Shown in pieces: positions 41,815-48,856 of a DNA stretch of 64,000 bases. Made by a program: the position numbers and the translations under genes. The stretch covers positions 5,065,501 through 5,129,500 of the forward strand of contig NZ_CP130630.1 of assembly GCF_030551255.1 (NCBI RefSeq). The letters are read 5' to 3'. Below the pieces are notes generated by a model that had not been told where the DNA came from, ran no database searches, and worked only from the letters and a program-made list of their open reading frames with translations. The stretch's first letter is position 1. Every line of letters begins with the position of its first letter. The DNA is from Streptomyces sp. NL15-2K (GTDB taxonomy: Bacteria; Actinomycetota; Actinomycetes; Streptomycetales; Streptomycetaceae).

Positions 41815-43031
41815 ACCGTCACCTCCTTCGCCTCGAAGAGCCGGGCCGCGTCGGCGGCGTGCGCCCGCAGCCGGTGCACTGGCCCGAACAGCAGTTCGTC
41901 TCCCGAGGCGCGCTTGAAGTACGAGTGGGCCTCGTGCTCCCAGGTGAAACCGATGCCGCCGTGCAGCTGGATCGCCTCGGCGGCGGCGTACCGCAGCGCC
42001 TCCAGCGCCTGCGCGAGGGCGAGCCCGCCGACGCGCTCCCCGTTCGCGGTGGCCCAGGCCGCGTAGTACGCCGCCGAGCGCGCCGCCCGCACCTGTACGT
42101 ACACGTCGGCCAGCCGGTGCTGCACCGCCTGGAAGGACCCGATCGCCCGCCCGAACTGCTCCCGCTGCCGGACGTACTCCACGGTCCGCCCCAGCGCCTG
42201 ATCGGCGGCCCCCACGGCCTCGCCCGCGAGGACGGCGGCGGCGGTGTCACCGACGGCGGCGAGGGCGGCGAGTACGTCCGCCTCCTCGCCACCCAGCAAC
42301 TCCCCCTTGACATCCCGCAGTTGGACCCGCGCCTGCGGCCGGGTCGCGTCGAGGGCGGTCTGCCGTACGCGCACCAGCCCGTCCGCGTCCCCGGGCACGA
42401 GGAAGAGCAGCGTCCGCGAGCGGGCGTACCCGCCGGCGTGTGCGGCCACCACGAGGAGACCCGCGCTGTGCCCGTCGAGCACCTGGTCGGCCTGCCCGTA
42501 CAGCCGCCAGCCGTCTCCCGCCCGCCTGGCCTGCACGCCCCCGGCGCGCCCGCCGCCGGCCCATGCGCCGCCGTGGACGCCATTGACGCCGTGAGCGCCA
42601 TTGGTGCCGTTCTCGCCGGTGAGCGCGAGGGCTGCGGCGAGGGCGGTGCCGGGTACGGCGAGGGTGGCGGTGAGGGAGCCGGAGGCGATCCGCGGGAGCA
42701 GCTCGGTCCGCTGGGCGTCGGTCCCCAGCGCGAGGATCAGCGGCGCGGCGAGCACGGCGGTGGCGAGCAGCGGCGAGGGTGCCAGCGCGCGCCCCGTCTC
42801 CTCGCAGGCGAGGGCGAGCTCGGTCGCCGAGCAGCCGACACCGCCGTAGGCCTCGGGAAGGGCGAGCCCGGGCAGGCCGAGGCGTTCGGCGAGGGCGGCC
42901 CACAGGGCGGGGTCGTGTCCGGCGGGGCTGTCCACGGCGGCTCGCACCGCATCCGGTCCGCACCGCTTGCGCAGCAGTTCGCGCAGGGTACGGCGGATCT
43001 CGTCCTGCTCGGCGGTGAAGCTGGCGTCCAT
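41811..43031 (-). CDS. Acyl-CoA dehydrogenase
   Basis: This 406-residue flavoprotein has MDASFTAEQDEIRRTLRELL at the start, ALPEAYGGVGCSATELALACEE (substrate side), and a C-terminal helical domain with REQFGRAIGSFQAVQHRLAD and IQLHGGIGFTWEHEAHSYFKRA. The middle beta domain contains a Gly/Asn-rich insertion coded by short repeats. The usual catalytic Glu position is not certain from sequence; steroid-type heterotetrameric forms lack it in one subunit. An operator lies 20 bases upstream of ATG 43031 with GGAGGAGGG between. It begins the coupled ACAD/DDN operon. Confidence 0.94.
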   Translation of the reverse strand: MDASFTAEQDEIRRTLRELLRKRCGPDAVRAAVDSPAGHDPALWAALAERLGLPGLALPEAYGGVGCSATELALACEETGRALAPSPLLATAVLAAPLILALGTDAQRTELLPRIASGSLTATLAVPGTALAAALALTGENGTNGAHGVNGVHGGAWAGGGRAGGVQARRAGDGWRLYGQADQVLDGHSAGLLVVAAHAGGYARSRTLLFLVPGDADGLVRVRQTALDATRPQARVQLRDVKGELLGGEEADVLAALAAVGDTAAAVLAGEAVGAADQALGRTVEYVRQREQFGRAIGSFQAVQHRLADVYVQVRAARSAAYYAAWATANGERVGGLALAQALEALRYAAAEAIQLHGGIGFTWEHEAHSYFKRASGDELLFGPVHRLRAHAADAARLFEAKEVTV

Positions 43032-43051
43032 CAGGGTGCCCTCCTCCGGAT

Positions 43052-43066
43052 CTGACGGTGCGTCAT
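43052..43066. promoter_or_regulatory. Regulon operator CTGACG-GTG-CGTCAT
   Basis: This is a one-mismatch operator, 20 bases upstream of the acyl-CoA dehydrogenase gene on the minus strand. Confidence 0.7.
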
Positions 43067-43191
43067 ATTAGGACGCGGGGAGCGGGATGCCCAGAGGTGC
43101 GACGCCGGGGGGCGGAATGCCCAGAGGTACAACGCCGGGGGACGGAATGCCCAGAGGTACGACTACGACACCTGCCCACACCGAACCGCAT

Positions 43192-43206
43192 CTGATGTAC
43201 CGTCAG
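43192..43206 (+). promoter_or_regulatory. Regulon operator/-10 overlap CTGATG-TAC-CGTCAG
   Basis: The operator ends 4 bases before the thiolase ATG. TACCGT at 43198-43203 fits the actinobacterial -10 consensus TANNNT at the distance expected if transcription begins at the A of the ATG. This suggests a leaderless mRNA. Confidence 0.7.
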
Positions 43207-43210
43207 TTTC

Positions 43211-44383
43211 ATGACGAGGGCATCACGGAACGTCGCGATCGTCGGTGTCTCCCTCTCCGACTGCGGCCGTGTGGACGACGCCACCCCGTACAGCCTGCAC
43301 GCGCAGGCGGCCCGCCGGGCCGTGGCCGACGCGGGCCTGGACCACTCACTGATCGACGGCTTCGCCTCGGCCGGCACGGGCACACTCGCGCCCGTCGAGG
43401 TCGCCGAGTACCTGGGCCTGCGCCCCGCCTGGGTCGACTCGACCTCGGTCGGCGGCTCAACCTGGGAGGTCATGGCGGCCCACGCGGCGGACGCGATCGC
43501 GGCGGGGCACGCCAACGCGGTACTGCTGGCGTACGGGTCCACAGCCCGCTCCGACATCAGGGCGGGCCGGCGCACCGGCACCCTCTCCTTCGGCTCGCGC
43601 GGCCCGCTCCAGTTCGAGGTGCCCTACGGCCACACCCTCATCGCCAAGTACGCGATGGCTGCCCGCCGCCACATGCTCGAACACGGCACGACCATCGAGC
43701 AGTTGGCCTCCGTCGCTGTCCAAGCGCGGGCCAATGCGGCGCTGAACCCGGAGGCCATGTTCCGCGACCCGATCACCGCCGACGACGTACGGTCCGGCCC
43801 GATGATCGCCGACCCCTTCACCAAGCTGCACTGCTGCATCCGCTCCGACGGCGGGGCGGCGGTGCTGCTGGCGGCCGAGGAGTACGTACGGGACTGCCGT
43901 ACGGAGCCGGTGTGGGTGCTCGGGAGCGGGGAGCACGTCTCGCACGCGTCCATGTCCGAGTGGCCGGACTTCACGGTCTCCCCGGCCGCCGTGAGCGGAC
44001 GGCTCGCCTTCGAGCGGGCGGGGGTGCGGCCGGACGAGATCGACTTCGCCGAGATATACGACGCCTTCACCTACATGACCCTGGTGACCTTGGAGGACCT
44101 GGGTTTCTGTGGGAAGGGCGAGGGCGGGGCGTTCGTGGAGAAGGGGCGGCTGTCGGTCGAGGGCGGGGAGCTGCCGGTGAACACGGACGGGGGTGGGTTG
44201 TCGGCACAACATCCGGGGATGCGGGGGCTGTTTCTGCTGGTTGAGGCGGTGCGGCAGCTGCGCGGAGAGGCCGGGGAACGGCAAGTGCGCGCTCGGGGCG
44301 GAGAGTTGCCGCGGCTGGCGGTGGCATCGGGGACCGGGGGGTGGTTCTGCTCGTCGGGGACGGTGGTGTTGGGGCGGGGGTGA
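43211..44383 (+). CDS. Thiolase-like/acetyl-CoA acetyltransferase family protein
   Basis: This 390-residue thiolase-like protein has NVAIVGVSLSDCGRVD, VGGSTWEVMAAHAADAIAAG (the position of the nucleophile Cys is Ser/Thr here), DFAEIYDAFTYMTLVTLEDLG, and NTDGGGLSAQHPGMRG. It resembles the 34565 protein and, like it, may be an Ltp2-type aldolase partner rather than a true thiolase. The closest DUF35 gene is at 46299-46763 on the other strand. The ATG follows the operator by 4 bases with no ribosome site, supporting leaderless translation. Confidence 0.9.
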   Translation: MTRASRNVAIVGVSLSDCGRVDDATPYSLHAQAARRAVADAGLDHSLIDGFASAGTGTLAPVEVAEYLGLRPAWVDSTSVGGSTWEVMAAHAADAIAAGHANAVLLAYGSTARSDIRAGRRTGTLSFGSRGPLQFEVPYGHTLIAKYAMAARRHMLEHGTTIEQLASVAVQARANAALNPEAMFRDPITADDVRSGPMIADPFTKLHCCIRSDGGAAVLLAAEEYVRDCRTEPVWVLGSGEHVSHASMSEWPDFTVSPAAVSGRLAFERAGVRPDEIDFAEIYDAFTYMTLVTLEDLGFCGKGEGGAFVEKGRLSVEGGELPVNTDGGGLSAQHPGMRGLFLLVEAVRQLRGEAGERQVRARGGELPRLAVASGTGGWFCSSGTVVLGRG

Positions 44384-44480
44384 AGGCCGCCCGGAGGGAC
44401 GCCGGGGAACACGAATCCGCTCGGCCGACGTTATGCAAAGGAATGGAAAGGACACGCCCGAGCCGCTGAGGGAGACCGAC

Positions 44481-44939
44481 ATGGCCCTGACCCGCGAGCA
44501 GCGTGAACAGTTCCTGGCCGAGCCGCATGTCGCCGCGCTGGCGGTCGACGCGGGAGCGGGACGCGCCCCGCTCGCCGTACCCATCTGGTACCAGTACGAG
44601 CCCGGCGGCGACATCTGGATCATGACCGCGCTCGACTCCCGCAAGAACCGACTGATCAGCGCGGCGGGCCGGTTCTCGCTGATGGTCGACCGGCTCGAAC
44701 CGTCCATCCGGTACGTGTCGGTCGAGGGGCCGGTCGTCGACACGACCCCGGCCACCCTCCAACAGCTCCGGGAGATCTCGGCCCGCTACCTCCCGGCCGA
44801 GCGGGTCGACGCCTATGTCGACTTCGCCTGGAAGAACCACGGCGAGCAGGTGGTCATCCACATGCGGCCCGAACGCTGGGTGTCCTCCGATCTCGGTACC
44901 GCGGACGACTACGCTCCGCTGGAAGCCGGTCCCGCGTGA
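44481..44939 (+). CDS. Pyridoxamine 5'-phosphate oxidase-like protein (F420-type)
   Basis: This 152-residue split-barrel protein has MALTREQREQFLAEPHVAAL, then PLAVPIWYQYEPGGDIWIMT, KNRLISAAGRFSLMVDR and YVSVEGPVVD, typical of the FDOR/PPOX group that binds FMN or F420. ATG 44481 has GAGGGAGA 6-9 bases upstream; longer frames are not supported. It is followed by a PdxH-like gene 10 bases away. Substrate unknown; F420 use is inferred from family and neighbourhood. Confidence 0.88.
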   Translation: MALTREQREQFLAEPHVAALAVDAGAGRAPLAVPIWYQYEPGGDIWIMTALDSRKNRLISAAGRFSLMVDRLEPSIRYVSVEGPVVDTTPATLQQLREISARYLPAERVDAYVDFAWKNHGEQVVIHMRPERWVSSDLGTADDYAPLEAGPA

Positions 44940-44949
44940 CAATCGTGGG

Positions 44950-45615
44950 ATGACAACGGATCTTGACGAGTTGCTGCGGTCACTGCGGGTGTGGGACCCG
45001 GAGGTCACCGAGCTGCCACCCTTCGACCCGGCGGCCGCACCCGCCGACCCGCTGTCCCTGTTCACCGAGTGGTTCGCCGCGGCGGTGACGGCCGGGCAGA
45101 CCGAGCCGCACACCATGTCCCTCGCGACCGCGGACGAGGAGGGCCTGCCGGACGTACGGATCGTGATGCTGCACGGCGCGGACGCGGACGGCTGGTCCTT
45201 CGCGACCCACGCGACCAGCCGGAAGGGCCACCACCTCGCCGCCCGCCCGTACGCCGCCCTCGGCTTCTACTGGCCGCTCCTGGGCCGCCAGGTGCGGGTC
45301 CGGGGCCCGGTCACCGCAGCTCCGGAGAAGGCGGGACAAGCGGATCTCCACGCGCGGTCGACGGGGGCTCTGGCCGCCGCGCTGACCGGCTGCCAGAGCG
45401 AAGCCCTCGGCTCCCTGGCCGAGTTGGCCCGAGCCTCCGAAGCGGCCTGGGAGCACGCCCAGCGGGAACCGGACGCCCCGGTGCCGTCCTGGACGCTCTA
45501 CCACCTCCAGCCGGAGGAGGTGGAGTTCTTCCAGGGTGATGCGCGACGGCGGCACGTGAGGCTCAACTACCGCAGGGGGTCGGGAGGTTGGGCCAAGGAG
45601 TTGCTGTGGCCGTGA
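44950..45615 (+). CDS. Pyridoxal 5'-phosphate synthase/PdxH-like flavoprotein
   Basis: This 221-residue protein is of the PNPOx/PdxH group. EPHTMSLATADEEGLPDVRIVML contains the usual FMN segment (RIVLLKG-like), GWSFATHATSRKGHHLAARP follows, then FYWPLLGRQVRVRGPV. The C-terminal RHVRLNYRR replaces the usual RLHDR..Y of PdxH, so it may be a homolog rather than a true pyridoxine oxidase. ATG 44950 lies 10 bases after the previous stop, so both genes are one operon. Confidence 0.85.
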   Translation: MTTDLDELLRSLRVWDPEVTELPPFDPAAAPADPLSLFTEWFAAAVTAGQTEPHTMSLATADEEGLPDVRIVMLHGADADGWSFATHATSRKGHHLAARPYAALGFYWPLLGRQVRVRGPVTAAPEKAGQADLHARSTGALAAALTGCQSEALGSLAELARASEAAWEHAQREPDAPVPSWTLYHLQPEEVEFFQGDARRRHVRLNYRRGSGGWAKELLWP

Positions 45616-45619
45616 CCCT

Positions 45620-46222
45620 TCATCCCACCGCCGGCTCCGGGTCCGTCGCCAGCCGCGCGTGGAGGTGCCTGTCCCGGAACGCGTCGTGCCGGCCCGCCTC
45701 GAAGATCGCACCCCTCAGCGTCCCCTCGTACCGGAGTCCGCACCGCTCGGCGATGCGGCAGGATGCCTCGTGGCCGACGGCGTGGCCGAGTTCGAGGCGG
45801 TGAAGGCCGAGGTCGGTGAAGGCCCAGTGGGCGGTGAGGGCCAGGGCGCGGGTGGCTACGCGGCGGCCTCGGGCCTCGGGGAGGACCCAGTAGCCGACGC
45901 GGGCGGAGCGCATGTCGGGATTGATCCCGTCGACGCCGATGTGGCCGAGGGGCGTACCGGTGTCGGCGTCCGTCACGCAGTACGACGCCGCCCTCCCCTC
46001 CGCCGCCCGCATCGCCTTGAAGCGCAGTGACTCGCGCGCGCTGTCGGCGTCGGTGACCGGCTTGAGCGGCGTGTTCCAGCGCCGGAACTCCGGGTCCGTC
46101 GTGCCGCGCAGCCAGGTCGCGACGTCGGCGTCGGATTCGGGGCTCCAGGGGCGCAGGCGTATGCCGGGGCCGTTCAGCTCGGGGAAGGGGTGGGCGGCGT
46201 ATCGGTCGTCGACGTGGGCCAT
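45620..46222 (-). CDS. GNAT-family N-acetyltransferase (RimJ/RimL-like)
   Basis: This 200-residue GNAT protein has IRLRPWSPESDADVATWL, GHIGVDGINPDMRSARVGYWVLPEARGRRVATRAL as the acetyl-CoA loop, and LHRLELGHAVGHEASCRIAERCGLRYEGTLR, the RimJ-like ending. It most likely acetylates an N-terminal amine or small molecule. It is convergent with the PdxH-like gene and 4 bases from its stop. The gene 76 bases upstream on its strand is the DUF35 gene. Confidence 0.92.
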   Translation of the reverse strand: MAHVDDRYAAHPFPELNGPGIRLRPWSPESDADVATWLRGTTDPEFRRWNTPLKPVTDADSARESLRFKAMRAAEGRAASYCVTDADTGTPLGHIGVDGINPDMRSARVGYWVLPEARGRRVATRALALTAHWAFTDLGLHRLELGHAVGHEASCRIAERCGLRYEGTLRGAIFEAGRHDAFRDRHLHARLATDPEPAVG

Positions 46223-46298
46223 CAGGCCATTGAAGCCGCTCGGATCCGCGTGGCGGGGTGGCGGTCGGCAAGTCCCTCGCCCGCCGCCCCGCGCAACC

Positions 46299-46763
46299 TC
46301 ACCGGCACGGCCGGAACACCGGAACCCCGTCCCGGAAGGCGACCTCCAGCTCCATCCCCGGCCGCAGGTCGTCGTGGGCGCACTCCACGACCTCCGTCAT
46401 CATCCGCGGGCCCTCGGCGAGGTCGACGACCGCGGCGACGTACGGTGTGCGCCCGGTGAAGGGCGGCAGGTCGTTTCGGTGGACGACGGACCAGGTGTAG
46501 AGCGCGGCCCGGCCGCTCGCCGGCTCCCAGGTCACGTCCTCGCTCCAGCAGTGCGGGCAGAACTCGCGCGGGTAGTGGTGGGCCCGCCCGCACGCCCCGC
46601 AGCGCCGCAGCAGCAGCCGCCCCCGCTCCGCCGCGTCCCAGTAGGTCCGGGTGAAGGCGTCCGCTTCGGGGAGGTCGTAGCGCGGGCTGACCGGACTCCG
46701 CGGGCTCTCCGGGCTCCGCTCGGTTTCCGGACTCCGCGAGCTCTCCGGGCTCCGCGCGCTCAC
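46299..46763 (-). CDS. DUF35 (Zn-ribbon/OB-fold) protein
   Basis: This 154-residue protein has the Zn ribbon RCGACGRAHHYPREFCPHC and an OB fold (ALYTWSVVHRNDLPPF, YVAAVVDLAEGPRMMTEVV). The N-terminal 26 residues are a repeat (SPESSRSPETERSPESPRSP) that looks expanded. The start is GTG 46763, overlapping the DoxX-like stop by four bases, so it is coupled to DoxX under the operator at 47214. It may partner the thiolase-like protein at 43211. Confidence 0.88.
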   Translation of the reverse strand: MSARSPESSRSPETERSPESPRSPVSPRYDLPEADAFTRTYWDAAERGRLLLRRCGACGRAHHYPREFCPHCWSEDVTWEPASGRAALYTWSVVHRNDLPPFTGRTPYVAAVVDLAEGPRMMTEVVECAHDDLRPGMELEVAFRDGVPVFRPCR

Positions 46764-47209
46764 TGGAAGAGCCCCAGCGCGTTGTCGATCGACCAGGACT
46801 GCCACGACATCCCGAACAAGGCCACCAGGGAGATGAGGGCCATCATCGAGTTCTGCCCCTGCTCGGCCCAGTCGTGGATCATGAGGGTGAAGTAGAGGAC
46901 GTTGAGCAGCAGGCCTCCGACGAGCGCGAGCGGGGTCAGGAAGCCGAGGATCAGCCCTAGTCCCAGGGCCAGTTCGGCGTAGGCGACGACGTACGCCATG
47001 GTCCTCGGGCGCGGCGCCACGACCACGTCGAAGCCGCTGCGCACGGCGTTCCAGCGGTGTTTGGCCGCCACGTCCGCCGCCCAGGTGATCCCGCCGCCCT
47101 CGAACCATGTCTTCTTGTCCTTGTGCCGCCAGCTCTCCAGCCACCACAACCCGAGTCCTATGCGCAGGACCGCCAGCCACTGCGCACCGGTGAGCCAGAT
47201 CGTGTCCAT
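46760..47209 (-). CDS. DoxX-like integral membrane protein
   Basis: This 149-residue membrane protein has about four hydrophobic segments and GLGLWWLESWRHKDKKTWF, AYAELALGLGLILGFLTPLAL, and NVLYFTLMIHDWAEQGQNSMMALISL. It is of the DoxX/quinone-linked membrane family. An operator ends 5 bases before ATG 47209 and carries TACCGT, as at the thiolase gene. It is in an operon with a DUF35 gene. Its role is unknown; in other systems DoxX partners a thiosulfate or quinone oxidoreductase. Confidence 0.88.
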   Translation of the reverse strand: MDTIWLTGAQWLAVLRIGLGLWWLESWRHKDKKTWFEGGGITWAADVAAKHRWNAVRSGFDVVVAPRPRTMAYVVAYAELALGLGLILGFLTPLALVGGLLLNVLYFTLMIHDWAEQGQNSMMALISLVALFGMSWQSWSIDNALGLFQ

Positions 47210-47213
47210 GGAT

Positions 47214-47228
47214 CTGACGGTACGTCAG
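47214..47228 (-). promoter_or_regulatory. Regulon operator/-10 overlap CTGACG-GTA-CGTCAG
   Basis: This is a perfect palindrome, 4 bases upstream of the DoxX ATG. On the gene strand it contains TACCGT in register with a leaderless start. It lies between the DoxX and FMO genes. Confidence 0.75.
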
Positions 47229-47287
47229 ATACGAGCCTTCGGGAAGCCCGCGTCATTCATGGCACTGTTCACGCATCCACGCCACCC

Positions 47288-47336
47288 CGCCGCCACGCCG
47301 CCACGCCGCCACGCCGCCACGCCGCCACGCCGCCAC
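47288..47336. repeat. 8-bp tandem repeat GCCGCCAC
   Basis: About six near-identical copies of the 8-bp unit lie in the DoxX/FMO intergenic region. The unit is not a multiple of three and shows no sign of coding function. Confidence 0.85.
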
Positions 47337-47456
47337 CACAACCAGACTCCCTACGCCACCAGCCCCACCCACTCCCCCTACAGCCGTGATCGATCCGCAA
47401 TCGATTCCGGTCTTGACCGAGACCAATCAACCCCAGTCATCACTACGCTCGCGCAC

Positions 47457-48662
47457 ATGGCCGACCCCACAGCGTCCGCGAACCCCGCGGAGCCGACGAA
47501 CCACACAGACCTCCCCGTGTACGTCATCGGCGCCGGACCGGGCGGTCTCGCCGCCGCGTACGCGCTGCGCGCCCGGGGCCTTCGCGCCGTCGTCCTGGAG
47601 AAGTCCGACCGCGTCGGGGCGTCCTGGCGGCGCCACTACGACCGGCTCCACCTGCACACCACCCGCCGCCTGTCGGGCCTGCCCGGGCTCCCGATGCCCC
47701 GCCGGTTCGGGCGCTGGGTCTCCCGGGACAACGTGGTGCGCTACCTGGAGAAGTACGCCGAACACCACGAGCTGGAGATCGTCACCGGCGTCGAGGTCTC
47801 CCGCATCGACCGCTCCCCCGACGGCACCGGCTGGCTGCTGCACGCCACCGGCGGCCGCGAGCTGACCGGCGCCGCCGTGGTCGTCGCCACCGGCCACAAC
47901 CACACCCCGCGCATCCCGGACTGGCCCGGCCGCGACACCTGCACCGGCGAACTCCTGCACGCCGCCGACTACCGCAACGCGAAGCCCTTCGCCGACCGTG
48001 ACGTCCTCGTCGTCGGCATCGGCAACACCGGCGCCGAGATCGCCGTCGACCTGGTGGAGGGCGGCGCCTCGCGGGTACGGCTGTCCGTCCGCACCGCCCC
48101 GCACATCGTGCGCCGCACGACGGCGGGCTGGGCCGCCCAGTACACGGCCGTGCTCGTACGACGGCTGCCGGTCGGCCTCGTCGACCGGCTCGCCAGACCC
48201 GTGGCCAAGCTGAGCGTGCCCGACCTGTCGGCCCACGGCCTGCCCCGCCCCGACACCGGCCTCTACAGCCGGGTGACCGAGGGCTCCATCCCGGTGCAGG
48301 ACGTCGGCCTGATCGACGCCGTCCGCAAGGGCAGCGTGGAGATCGTCGCCGCCGTCGAGGGTTTCGAGGACGGCAAGGTCACCCTCGCCGACGGCACCCG
48401 CGTCGAGCCGGACGCCGTGATCGCGGCCACCGGCTACCGGCGCGCCCTGGAGGGCCTCGTCGGCCACCTCGACGTGCTGGATCCCCGCGGCAGGCCGGTC
48501 GTGCACGGCGCCCGCACCCCGGACAACGCCCCCGGCCTCTTCTTCACGGGCTACACCAACCCCATCAGCGGCATGTTCCGCGAGATGGCGATCGACGCGG
48601 AGAAGATCGCGAAGGCGATCGCCGCGGACGGGGCGGGGAAGGTGTCACACCTCCCGGGCTGA
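47457..48662 (+). CDS. FAD-dependent flavin monooxygenase (FMO/NAD(P)-binding)
   Basis: This 401-residue protein has two Rossmann folds: VYVIGAGPGGLAAAYALRARG for FAD and VLVVGIGNTGAEIAVDLVEGG for NADPH. VLEKSDRVGASWRRHYDRLHLHT carries the W-x-x-x-Y-x-x-L-x-L-H-T pattern of class B FMO-like enzymes. Catalytic FATGY-like sequence is AATGYRRALEGL near the C-terminus. The likely role is NADPH-dependent oxygenation, possibly of a ring or sulfur. The ATG at 47457 is used; a longer frame would read into the repeat tract upstream. No strong ribosome site is evident. Confidence 0.9.
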   Translation: MADPTASANPAEPTNHTDLPVYVIGAGPGGLAAAYALRARGLRAVVLEKSDRVGASWRRHYDRLHLHTTRRLSGLPGLPMPRRFGRWVSRDNVVRYLEKYAEHHELEIVTGVEVSRIDRSPDGTGWLLHATGGRELTGAAVVVATGHNHTPRIPDWPGRDTCTGELLHAADYRNAKPFADRDVLVVGIGNTGAEIAVDLVEGGASRVRLSVRTAPHIVRRTTAGWAAQYTAVLVRRLPVGLVDRLARPVAKLSVPDLSAHGLPRPDTGLYSRVTEGSIPVQDVGLIDAVRKGSVEIVAAVEGFEDGKVTLADGTRVEPDAVIAATGYRRALEGLVGHLDVLDPRGRPVVHGARTPDNAPGLFFTGYTNPISGMFREMAIDAEKIAKAIAADGAGKVSHLPG

Positions 48663-48785
48663 CCGCACCGCCCGCGCCCTGGCCGTGACCGCACCGCCCG
48701 CGCCCTCTCCGCCCCGACCGCACCGCCCGCGCCCTGGCCGGGCTCGCCACCGCGCCGTCCAACTTTGACCTGTGCACAGCCGTTC

Positions 48786-48800
48786 CTGACGTCGCGTCAG
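48786..48800. promoter_or_regulatory. Regulon operator CTGACG-TCG-CGTCAG
   Basis: This is a perfect 6-3-6 palindrome, 56 bp upstream of the ADP-forming CoA ligase gene. It is the first of two sites. Confidence 0.75.
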
Positions 48801-48809
48801 TTCAGTAAT

Positions 48810-48824
48810 CTGACAGAGCGTCAG
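48810..48824. promoter_or_regulatory. Regulon operator CTGACA-GAG-CGTCAG
   Basis: This one-mismatch copy lies 24 bp from the neighbouring site. An AT-rich TTAATC follows and the ribosome site AGGAGCGG is nearer the gene. Confidence 0.7.
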
Positions 48825-48856
48825 TTAATCGCTGTCACACAGGAGCGGGCGGACCG

